Assembly (NCBI GenBank): GCA_013433145.1
Contig: CM024178.1
Coordinates: 5,627,260-5,691,259 of the forward strand
From: Ascaris suum
Lineage: Eukaryota > Nematoda > Chromadorea > Rhabditida > Ascarididae
Direction: 5' to 3'
Length of the DNA stretch: 64,000 bases
Shown here: piece after piece, positions 37,801 through 48,209 of the stretch
Numbering within the stretch: position 1 is the first letter of the stretch
How the letters are laid out: each line of letters starts with the position of its first letter
Position numbers and translations under genes: made by a program
Notes under the pieces: generated by a model
What the model saw: only the letters and a program-made list of their open reading frames with translations
Told to the model about the DNA's origin: nothing
Databases searched by the model: none

Positions 37801-40800
37801 TGGACGGTGAGGGCGATCGCTAAGGAACTGGAGGTCGACAGCCATCGAAATAAATTTCTCGAACCGATGTGCACGGAAGTAGCGCAAATCGTCCAAAGAA
37901 AATCGTCTATAGCAGTCGTCACGGCATTTCGCAGGTTCATCATTGGTGGAAATCGTTGTAAATTTTTGCCTAATTCTTCTACATACATCGTCTTTTTTCG
38001 TCGAGTATGCAGCATAATCAATCCGGTAGAGACGTTATGGTTAAAATTGTTGTCTTTTACATGATGACTTTATCCACTATGAGGAGCTGAATGCAGCGAG
38101 GTCGGAACGAAAGATCTGAGAGATGAAGAGGATCGCCCGTTTATTTCTTATTTCGAAGTCAGCGCCCCAGTACTGGAGAAAACCCACTGAATCTATTTGG
38201 AGAACTTTGTTTAGTGCAAGAAAATTTTTATGAAATGTTTTGCATTGAATGTTTTACTAATAGACGTGAAAGCTGACAGTTTGGTATACCATCAATCTGG
38301 CTTGTAGTTCTGTGGCAGATTCGATTTTTTGAGGCATTAAAACTATTAGATATTCGGTTGCGATTGGTTTGCCAACCTCTGTGAGGAAGAGAATGGGTAG
38401 CTGACGACTATTATGGATAGATACAGCGATATTGTTGGAAATGCACATTAAAATTAGAGAATATCTGTGAAGTGCTTTGATTATATATTTTTGCTTCTAG
38501 TGCTTTTCGCTTGATTGCTTTATGTCGTTACTCTTAGCATGATTATTTCTGGTTTCATTGAACACAGTGTTGTTGGAGATCCCAAAGATTCAATTTTTCT
38601 AGTGGAAATAGTTTGATTGCGCTTTAGGTTCCTCTTAAATATCCATCCTATTAATGCTGTCGGTATGCCTTCTCCTCGGAATAAAACTATTGATGCGTCT
38701 ATGACAAACGAGTGGAGTCCCTATTCGTCGTTTCCTCACTCTTCTCCCGCTATATTTATCCGTATCAGTGTTATGTTTTTCATATAATTAGCGACATGAA
38801 TGCCTTCTCAAACCTATTAATTGGGGTACTCCCATTACAGTTTTTGGTATACATAATCTTGCTATTACAGTTAATTGGAGTTTTCACTTGACAGTGCAAT
38901 GTTCCCCCGCTGCGAAGGCTTCATCCAGAATTGCAAATTGCATTCTCCGTACTATGCAGCGCAGATGTCTTGAACATTGCTGTAAAGCTTTTATTGCGTG
39001 CTGTCGTACTTTTTTGATACACTGACTCCGTATTTCCTTTCTAGTATTAAAATACCCGAGAATGCTCAAAATCATTTCACTTCTATTACTTAAATCTTGA
39101 CCCTTATCAACGCAATAGGTTTCATTACAGACATAATTCATTGTGGTGTTCATTCTCTTACAAGTCTTATGTTCTCGACTTCATCACTGCATGCATCTTG
39201 CCGTGGTCATTCCGTGTTGTGTGTTTATGCTTTCCACGTTGAGTTTCTTTGTGCAATCTATACGATGTCGATTGATTGTGCGTCGACGCTGTGTCCTTCT
39301 CGTTTACTCCCTCTTGTGCTTCCCGCGCATACTTGCCCACATGTTTTCCATGCTTGGGGCATGGAATAAGTAAATAAATAATTATATTAGCAGAGTTGAG
39401 GCGTAACGGATGTGAATGGAATGTCGGTGGAGACGCACTTTTTCAACTTAACGGTGTTGCTAAAAGAAGTTTGCTGCATTTTTCTCATTTGTGTCACCGC
39501 CTCCTATTCGACTCTGTTCAAGTGTGCAAAGTGTTTGTTGCATAGTTTGCAGAATATTGTGCCGCCAAATGTACGTCGTCTGCATCTATCGGATTGCGGT
39601 GCACAAACGATAATGAATTTGGCAAAAAGGGTGCAGATGATAGGCTCGAACGTTGACCACTTCTATATTGCACTCGACTTCAGAACCTTCAAGAACGCCA
39701 CCGAGGCACTCAATGTTCTGAAGGTATGCGATTTAGGTTGAAGTTTTGTTGAGTATTGCTTGATCTTGCTACTGCTTCAGGTAACTGCTAGCAGGTGGTA
39801 GGTTGGGGATAAGCGGCAGTTGGTGTGGCTCTATGTTAATATCAGTTTTGCTTCAGGCAGCAACAGGCGCCATCTTTGCTCATAGCTTTCATCAGCGCGC
39901 CATGTAAACTATTCTCTGAAACGGACTATAACTTAATTCTTCATTCTTTCATTTCATTCACGAGAATCTCCCATAAATTGATAGAAGAAATGCACCCGCA
40001 AACCTTTGAACAGTGAAGTACCTCTGCGAACGTTGGAGGCAGAATTTCCATGGTTTATACCACTGACAGGAGCTTTAATTGGTTGGATTGCTTATTAGTG
40101 GCATTGCCGTTGGGTTGCTGAAGTCTTTCTTGAACCATTTGCGTTCTCTTTGACTCTAGTCTTCTTCCTGTCAGAGTTCAACTTCCTGCTACTTCCCATC
40201 ACTCTTCCAGCGGTACCAAAGCAATACGTGAGAGAGCAACCACCTTTTGACGCATATTTGATGGCAGAGTTTGGTGTTTTAGAAGGTAAACACTGTGGCC
40301 AAAGAGCTGCACCTGTGCATTTGTATGACAAATCTGGCGATCGAGCCGGGCTACCATGCACTCCTTGATGCACTGCCCCGTTTGGTCGATCTCTCAGCGA
40401 TCACAACTCTGCAGCTAGATGTCGGTGCGTTCAGACCACTCAACTACCAAGGATACGAGCGCTTCTTCGGTGGTAAGTGTAAATGCAATTTTGCTGCAAT
40501 GTGAATTGCTATGCTACAATATGGGGACTTATCTTGACGAGGCATAAATCACTGTAGGGTATTAAGGTTGTCATGAAGAAATAAGGCATGTGGCGCAGTG
40601 TTGTCATTGCGAGTCACCCAGATTGTTATCACTCACTGTCGCTGCAAATCTTAGCAATGCAGATCTCGTTGCTGGTCTCTTTGATCGGTTGTTGAAAGTG
40701 AATTGGTGTTCGCTATAAGATAATGTTGCAAGGGTGCCATCGAAACGACGAGAATATTAGTGCATCTCATTATAGCTTAATTTTTAGATTCTTTAACCGG

Positions 40801-42933
40801 AAAAAACGGAAAGTGGATCTCTTTATTGCAACGTTTGGTTCACTCTTTACTTCTTCAGTTTAAAATAGTTGATTTATAAGCTAAAATGGAGAGACGAATA
40901 AAGGACGTTGGGTGGTATTGGTGAATGCTTGTTAGCAATTAAAACGTGTAAGAAGACAAGGCGGAAAATAAGTTCTCCAAACGCTTTTGGTGGATTTGTG
41001 TTACTCAGCATCTCTGCCCGTAAAAAATTCGGTTTTTTTCAAGTACGAAGGTGAAGGAGTTAAACTTGTACTGATAATCTGTCATTAGACTTCTGTACTA
41101 TATAGATTATCATCGATTTATAGATTTTGCATCTTCCGATGAAGAAAATCAATGTGAGGGAATCTGTCGCTTCACATTGTTAGAAAAATTTACGATCCTG
41201 GGTGTTTGAGTAGTCGATCATCAGGTCTCATCTACATGAACAACCTGAAGTCGTTGTTCTTGTCGGGTCGCGCGATCGCTCATCAGAGTCTGCCGATGTG
41301 GTCGGCGATCGTAAATGGGGTCGCCCAGCTGTCGACGCTCGAATTTTTGAGTATCCATGAGCTGTGCAAGAATATACGAGCAGAGAATATCGACGAACTG
41401 TGCACCACTTTGCCACCCACTCTGCTGTCTTTTTCAATTGGGAACTCGACCCGTTTCAGTGACGATAATATGATGCATCTTGTTCAGGTTGGTGTCATCT
41501 TTTTTATGACCAGTTAGGTTTTTATAGGCGTTTTATAATTTTGGAGGTTCCCGAGTTTGCAGGTTTTTATAGGAGAAAAATTTGAATGGAGGAGGCAGAG
41601 AGGAAACTGGGGGATTGTTTGATATGAGCTTCGTATACATCTTTGAACTCAAAAAAAAGTTGAATTATATGAAGGATTAGTTGATTTGCATGAATTGTTG
41701 TGAGATGTTGCAGAGGTGCCCCACTCTAGTGTCACTGTATTTGCGAGGTCTGCGTAAGGTTAGGCTGCAGACATTGGCGTCAGCAGTAAGTTCATTAGGC
41801 AACCTACGCCGTCTAGCTATCTGCCGCATGGGTCCTATGGACGAATCGATGTATCGTTTGGTCGCCGATAAACACGCCACGCCCTCTCTTGAAGCCGTCA
41901 TTCTCGGCGGAAATAGAGCACCGCTTTCTTCAGGTAAGTATTCTTTATGGCTGTTTTTAATTAAATACTAGACGGTTTTCTATGGTAGTTGAAGGCGTAC
42001 GACCGTTTCTCAATGTCTTCATTAGTCCACTTTTTTTCACAAAGGATAAACGTTTCCTTGGTTGTGTTGTCCTCCTAATTACCTCGCCAGTAGAATCTGC
42101 ATGTTCTGTGAGACTTCATATAGTGACCGCTAGTTGATCGTCTGCTTAACAAAAAATTCGCATATTTTTAAGATGCTAAAATGAACGATCGTTTGCCGAC
42201 TTTTTAGACGGATTCCGTCGAATTCAGTGGAAAATTTGGAGGCTTTGCAGAATTTACTGAATATTGTCCTTCGATTAGTCTATACGATAGCTTCTGAAAA
42301 AGTGAGGTAAATCTGCCTACATTGCAAAGAATTCAGTTATTCAAAATTGATTGGGACATTAATGATAGATCGAAGTCAACTTCTTGATTTAATTTTGGAG
42401 CGGCATTTAATTGCTAAACAGAATTGAGCGATCAAAAGTCACCTACGTAGGTTACTTGGAGATGAAACGGGAGATTTCGGACATTGCGCAATAACCGGCA
42501 TGATTTCTGCAGTTATTGCCAGACTTGGAAAAACCGGGGAAGGGGGGAAAGATGTACATCTGCTCGCATTTCCTTCTGGCTTCCTTCTTTTCCTCATGTC
42601 CCAAATTCTTTGCCGTTCATATATTCCGGTTTCGAATATCCCTTCAAATGTTCTACGAATGTAAACTTCTTACGGTGTCGCCTTATCTGCCCCCTGCCCG
42701 TTTCCCAGAATCGTCGACATTACAGTGCATTTAATTTTGCAGAGGTGCTGCCATTGCTACATGCACGCTTTCAAACGGTGATGTTTATTTGTCACTCATC
42801 TCGCTGGAGAGAGTCGGAGTATTGCATGTGGCGTGTGCAAGAAGCTTATATGGAGCTTTTGGCTGCATCCTGGTTCACAGAGTGCCCCGGCTGTGAGAAG
42901 GATGTGAGCCTTATTGAAGACGACGATTTCTAG
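31830..42933 (+). CDS. F-box-like leucine-rich-repeat protein, 12+ exons
   Basis: Probable substrate adaptor of an SCF-type ubiquitin ligase. Exons: 31830-31914, 32791-32870, 33821-33928, 34877 to about 35107, 35205-35252, 36292 to about 36404, [unresolved], 38895-38981 (tentative), 39553-39723, 40283-40472, 41225-41487, 41714-41933 and 42743-42933. All flanking phases match except across the gap at 36.4-38.9 kb. Exons 2 and 3 join to give YNDYIMERIISFVPNIK followed by DRVNIELCSKRMQYLS, the pattern of an F-box. Later exons carry leucine-rich repeats: HANSLSLRNCCLTADVL, VRRLHLSDCGAQTIMNL, LKSLFLSGRAIAHQSL, LVSLYLRGLRKV and LRRLAICRMG. The C-terminus is acidic (EDDDF). Exons 3, 5 and 8 have no ATG and were found by phase. 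The exon 4 donor is weak (ends 35107 or 35110). I do not recognise a specific orthologue. Confidence 0.8.
37463..38010 (+). pseudogene. coding-like segment spread over three frames
   Basis: Three successive plus-strand frames look coding but do not join. Frame one (37463-37664) is acidic and Ser/Gly/Asp-rich, with DNPEDECTDEGGSGGASSDR. Frame two (37649-37747) reads NTIAALDDMIGIVVPVF and then SERWQDGEKRDL. Frame three (37750 to about 37935) reads ELTAVTQQERKATDTWTV and then AIAKELEVD. The first starts after TTTAG with one base, which fits the phase left by the LRR exon ending near 36404. No intron of workable size links the three. It may be a frameshifted pseudogene piece, a missing exon of the LRR gene with sequence errors, or chance. 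The family is unknown. Confidence 0.3.
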
Positions 42934-44580
42934 GAGCCCCCTCTCGGTCATTGCTGTCTCGGCGACCCATTCTTCCTCTCAGTTTGCTCGTACCCTTGTT
43001 CTTTTCTTGATCCCCTTCCCCTCCTTCGTCATGTCCTCATAGTCTTTCATTTTTTATCTGAGATTGTTTGCCTGGTTAAGTGTTGCGTGTATAGCTGCTC
43101 CCGTCCGTTTTTTTTGCTCCTTCCCACTCGCGGTTTTATTGAGGGTCTAGTAGGTTTTCTTCTCTTTTGGTTTATGCATCCCCGGTCCACTTGGAAGTTT
43201 TTTCTATGTGTTTCATGTACCTTCTTGACCCAATCTCGGCGTATTCGTTGGTTCGTTTCATTTGCTGCTGATGTAGCGGTAGTAGGAAAAAAGGAAATAC
43301 TTGCACTTTTTCCCTAAAAACAAGGTGGGGGGGGGGGGGGGGGTAAAGGAAGACAAAAGATAAATGGGCGTAAAATGAATAAGTTTGGGTAATCTGTGAT
43401 GACCAAGGAGAAATGAGCCTTATGGATTCTTCTACTGTCGATTCTTTTTCCCTTCTCTCAGCTGGATGTGGACTCATATCATTTAGTCTTAAGCAGAAGG
43501 CTTTACAGTAGCGATTCTTATTCAAGCCCGTCTCCTTTTCAACCCGTCTGTTTTGAAATGTGCTTTCGTACTGATGAGCGTTATGCGTTTCGTGTTGAGT
43601 TTTTCTTTCGAAAACGGATCCAGCCTTTCGTCTTTTCTCAGGGTGCTCACGTCTCAAACAGTGATGAATATGCGCTAAACCCATCGTTTTTATAGCAACG
43701 TATGGACTGTTGCAGTATCTTATGTGTCGGTGGAATACAGCATTGCGCCGTCATATGCATTTCTTTAAGTGCTAACGATAGAATATAGTAGTGCTAAGCT
43801 CTTAAAAACATACTGTGCACAGGTGCGCAACAAATGAACATCGGACACTTTCACTTGTTAATTTAATGTGGGTGTTTAAAATTTATAAAATGGCATGCTT
43901 CATCAGTGTAATTCTAGTTATATTAAGGTAAGCTGTAGCAAGCTGTATTACTGCTATAAGACGTGGTGAGGAATGGCAGAATATTCGTCACTAATTTTGA
44001 TTTATTTTGTTGCTGCTTACGAGCTCTTTGGTTCGTATGTGAATATGAGATGCTTAATGGTAAGTTTGGTTTGAGTTGTACAGTTGTGAGAGTGTTGCTC
44101 TCTAAGGCGCTCTTATGCCTCTAGATGACCATCACGCTTTCTTTGCCTACAATACTCCCGGCAACCCGTATGTCTAAAATAAGAAACGTGATGTTTATTG
44201 GTGCCGATTTCTCGGCTTGCCTTTTGATCACGTGCTTCCAATTGTCATCTTCGTTCTCGTTGCAGGTTACACTGCTTATTGGGTTCGCTAGACGCCACCG
44301 TTATTGATTTATTGCAATTGGTATGGGGTAGGTGGTTAACAAAATCGAAAGTAAGGGAGGATTGACACGCTTGGATGGATTAATTACAATTTTTGAAGGG
44401 AGTGAGAACACTCGAAGACATGTAAATCGGTGAAAAAAACTTATGCTCGTATTCATATGACGGCACAGTCACGGGACGTTGTGGTTTTGATCTGCGGATC
44501 TGTGTGAACGCCTCACGCGGTAAATATGCACGTTTTTACGTGGCGATACATTCGTATGTAAAAGCATCGTTAGATGATCT
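42934..44580. other. 3' flank of the LRR gene and intergenic sequence
   Basis: No gene is seen. Pyrimidine-rich sequence follows the LRR stop codon and probably forms the 3' UTR, but I found no canonical AATAAA close by. A 17-base G run occupies 43327-43343. The 170-codon minus-strand frame at 43172-43684 is a shadow of this pyrimidine-rich sequence. Confidence 0.4.
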
Positions 44581-44584
44581 CCAA

Positions 44585-44665
44585 GTTGGTTTCCAAAACT
44601 GGCTGATAGTGGCTTTAGAGGCCGAAACGTCGCGTCTTTAAAGCATCTCAGTTGACTGCTCGAGG
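44585..44665 (+). ncRNA. degenerate hammerhead-ribozyme-like motif
   Basis: CTGA at 44603-44606 is followed by a three-pair stem II (GGC 44611-44613 with GCC 44621-44623), then GAAA at 44624-44627. A minimal stem III follows (ACG 44627-44629 with CGT 44633-44635, loop TCG), leaving the cleavage base C at 44636. A distal stem I can form from AACTG (44597-44601) and CAGTT (about 44649-44653). The order and spacing match the hammerhead core CUGANGA..GAAA..NUH. However, the GA of CUGAUGA reads AG followed by an extra T, so it is very probably inactive. Minimal hammerheads with a very short stem III are typical of Penelope-like elements and retrozymes. No element ORF was found next to it. Confidence 0.3.
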
Positions 44666-45607
44666 CGCTTGATCGACCAACTCCGAAATACTAGTCAGAT
44701 ATCGAGTATTTTTGCTGTCATTTCTGAGGGAGCGTAAGGCAGAGCCACTTTAGGCAGAACGAATGGGATTGGCCAATCATTCATGATCAAACTAGCGATG
44801 TTCTCCATCATTCTCATGACTCGAGGTTGGCGCCGACAGCTGAGCCCAAGCTCGATGAACAAGATGTTTGCTTATGAATAGATGATGCACAATGGCAACC
44901 CTTGTGGAATTACTATGACTATGTGGATATCGGATTCCTCTAAAGGCACCAATTTTGTGACATTTGATCGATGCTGATTTGTCACCGTCATTGTTCGGCT
45001 GTGTTCAGCCCCATAACTGATTTCATGTGGGAAGTGTTGTTTGTTCGGTTCAAATATAATATTCTTTTAACGCTGTTGTTGACTTCCACTCTATATGAAT
45101 TGAATGCTATATCCATAACTCAGGTAGATCCCAGTGTTATGCGCCTCTTGCGCGATATGCTTTTATTATCAATGAGGTGTGGCACTTGTCTGTCAACCAA
45201 TCGTTACAGTTAAAAAAATATGCTCGCAATTGTAGAAAAAAGTCGCTGATCGACGTGAACCTTATTCACATCTGCTAAAACACGAAAACTGTCGCCAAGA
45301 GAACACCTCAAAATAAAGGGAAGGCATTTTAAAGCTTATTCTCGTTTCTCAACAATTCGGAAAGCGGTAATATTTCCAGGATTACGGCAATACGCTATCA
45401 TCGATCAGCTTCGCGGTGTATTATTTCACCGGGGAAAGCGGTGTGGACGGAGAGAGCAGTAGTTTGTGCCTTTTCCGTCGAGAAAATACCTACTCTCATC
45501 CACCCCTTCTAAACAATGCCTACAACTTCCACAAGTAATAAATCCGAGCGTATTCTCACTGTTCACTCAAGTATCAATCCTGGGATATCAAGCTGATCGA
45601 TTAGTGG

Positions 45608-45613
45608 TTTATT
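45608..45613 (-). terminator. poly(A) signal of the NDUFB1-like gene
   Basis: On the minus strand this is a perfect AATAAA, about 40 bases past the TGA of the NDUFB1-like gene. Its placement supports that gene model. Confidence 0.6.
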
Positions 45614-45653
45614 AACACCATTGAAATAAAACACCTAAACGATGAATTACTAA

Positions 45654-47003
45654 TCAATATCGCCAAACATCTTCACCGGGTGGAATCGCAGCGATTCGAT
45701 CCGCATACATTTTGCTATGTCCCTTCATCATCTGCGCTTTGTGATAGCCAGCGGCCTCCCAACACTGACCTGAAATTTGAGAGACTGATATATGAGTAAT
45801 CAAATTAAACGCTTGGCCGCGTCTTAAATAACCAGTGTTAAAAGTGCTGTTTGGTAGAAGTGCATAGTGTGGTAATGACAAGATACGTGAGCGGATGCTG
45901 CACCCTGCACTCCTCCCTCCTCTCTTCCTCCACCCTGTCTTAGAATTTGAAGGTGTTCTGAACAGCCTCATACATGAAACCGTCCTCCTATACGGCTGCA
46001 TCATACATTACTGTTTGGAACCGAAATTGTCTACTACTTTTCACTTCAGATAAACCTCTGAGCAACTTTCAGAAATTGAGAATAAAAGAAACACGGCGGT
46101 TTCCAAAAAAGTATCAGTAGCTTCGCAGCTACGACACAGATTTCATGTGGCTCTATTAGCTATATTAAAGAAACCCACCACGGAGTGGCGAAATAACACT
46201 TTTTGTGAAGCAGAATGGGGGGGGGGGGGGAAGAAAAGAGGGTAGTGGACCTCACAGGTAAACCGTCAAACAGAGGTAAGATAATGGCTGATTGTGGAAT
46301 GGGGAAGAATTCAGAAGTGTGAGCGATTACAACTGCGTTAGGCGAAGTAAAACAGCGGTGAGGTGAAAACTCTACGCAATGTTTCGGAGGCTCTTAAACT
46401 TGCGCGCGCATCCTAGCACCTATTATTACCCACCTCTTCACTGTCTAAGGTAAAAGTGAGAAGAGCACTTTCGATTAACTTTAGCCTGTGAAGACTTTCA
46501 CCAAAAGCGGCGTTCTCTTTAGAGAGATATTACACCTTCACTGACAAATATGCCGCTAATATTGGTGGTGTAAGTGTTCCATAGCAAAAATGACTGATCC
46601 TATTGAAAATGTTGTATACGGATGGATAGAACGAACGTTGAGAGCGTACCAAAATAATAGATGAAAGGTACGGCCATCCACTTATATTTGTGCTCCCATA
46701 TCGCTTTCCTGAAGAAGTAGGTGAACGTAAATGTGCCCATTTGGGACGTTCTCAACGATCTGAAATCATATACGACGATTAGCAATTCCAACAAATAATT
46801 TGCACCTAGTGCTGTTGTTCGCTCGAGTTTAGCGAACCGGGTGGACGTTTGCCGAATAGATGCACATCCAGTGCAGAAACACGACCGTTTCGTTTCCACT
46901 CACGGGTATGATTCCAGTCGATGAAGATAATAGTGGCCGCGATGACTGGACCCAGGTAGAGAGGTAACCGCTTTCGAAGGTGATACCAGAAGTCCTCCAC
47001 CAT
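45654..47003 (-). CDS. NDUFB1/MNLL-like complex I subunit, two exons
   Basis: Probably a small accessory subunit of mitochondrial NADH:ubiquinone oxidoreductase. Exon 1 is 46904-47003 and ends at a GTGAGT donor. Exon 2 is 45654-45769, preceded by ATTTCAG. The join restores an Arg codon in phase and gives 71 residues starting MVEDFWYHLRKRLPLYLG. One membrane segment (about 14-28, LPLYLGPVIAATIIF) is followed by an Asp, as in the (L/V)P..GF.IG..LD region of human and fly NDUFB1. The C-terminus has GHSKMYADRIAAIPPGEDVW, matching the family's KS(M/A)L(F/Y)...E(E/D)VTW ending. Read through without the intron, exon 1 would give a 65-residue frame from the same ATG that lacks this ending. A TATTTGAG acceptor-like site lies just 5' of the ATG. 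The family is inferred by eye; a different small membrane protein is possible. Confidence 0.55.
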
Positions 47004-48209
47004 CGTTAGATGCTCAAATAACACAGAACGAGATCACGAGTCGAAGTAAGAAGTGGTCTGCTCCAACAACCCTAAATCCTAGACTTCCCCCTCCCCACCT
47101 TCCAGAACGTTCCTAGGTTAATTGAACGAAGCTAGCACTGCTAGAAAGACAACCACAACAAGTGAAAGATTTGCAGAAAACAGCCATGACTGATGCTGCA
47201 TTTGCTATTGCTATAGAATGAGAATTCGTGCTTCGCACTTCAATCTCTTCAGAACGACATTCACATTCTGCAGCGCTATATTATGATTAAAAGTCGCATC
47301 AAGTCAGTGCATTTCTATCAGAGACATCGGTAACGAAATGGAGTGAATGAAGTGGAGAGAGAGAGTGAAAGATGAAGCGGAATAAAGAAAGAGGAAGCGG
47401 TAGTGCAGGTGGTAACTCATGTAACACTATGTTAATATAGACGAGAAAGGGAGAAAAAAGGTGATGAAATGTACTGTAAAACATGCAATGCAATATTTTC
47501 AATTACGATGCACACTTCAGCGAGCTGTCACATTTTGAGTTCGCTTACCCAATTCTGAGGTGCCGGTGGCAGTAATGGATGTGGAGGTTTAGGCGCAACT
47601 GCAGGCTAGCAAATCTGGGCGGGTATTCATGAGCAGATCGTGGCGGAATTTCTGTAATAGCTTATACTAAATGTTCGCGCTATGCTGGAAGAGATGGCGG
47701 ATAGCGTAAAAACACCAGTTGCGACCGTGCACGTAGGGAAGTAGCCGGTATCTGGACCCGCTTCAAGGTGAAGAAGAGGGAAACTTCATAAGCGGTCTGT
47801 TGTGCTTGTCGGGATCACGAAAGTTACTTGCGTCCCTCTTCCCCCCGAGGAAGGGGTGACGTCGAATGTGGGATGGTTCTAGAAATTTTCGAGAGAATTA
47901 GTTCTGATCCCGTCCTCCTGCAGGTTTTCGGAATCGAATCTCAACAAGAAGATAGGAAAGACCTGTAAAAGTAATTTTTCGAAACTCCCACGATGCGAAG
48001 CAGGTTCTTTCCGATGCGCGCAAGTTGAAGGGAACCGGTTCCTGCATGTTTACATCCGTCTGCATTTAACGGCGGAGAACGGAAGCAGCTTCAGAAATGT
48101 GGGCAAAATTCGCGAACTCTCAGTTCGCTTATCATGAGGGATGGTCGGATTTACGGACAGATGAGAGGAAGAAGCGAAGTTTCTACGAAACATCCCTGCA
48201 AGAATGGCC
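47004..48209. other. no supported gene
   Basis: This lies between the 5' end of the minus-strand NDUFB1-like gene and the CR1-type element. It holds GA-rich sequence at 47.34-47.47 kb and no recognisable exon. The promoter of the NDUFB1-like gene should lie in its first part. Confidence 0.4.

Noticed and set aside
43172..43684. 170-codon minus-strand frame
   Set aside because: It runs antisense through pyrimidine-rich sequence and a G run after the LRR gene stop, has no domain, and is best seen as a shadow of low-complexity sequence.
46600..46899. 99-codon minus-strand frame with aromatic-rich membrane-like sequence
   Set aside because: It lies in the intron of the NDUFB1-like gene. Its acceptor-like TTTCAG cannot be joined to exon 1 without a stop, while the 45654-45769 exon joins cleanly.
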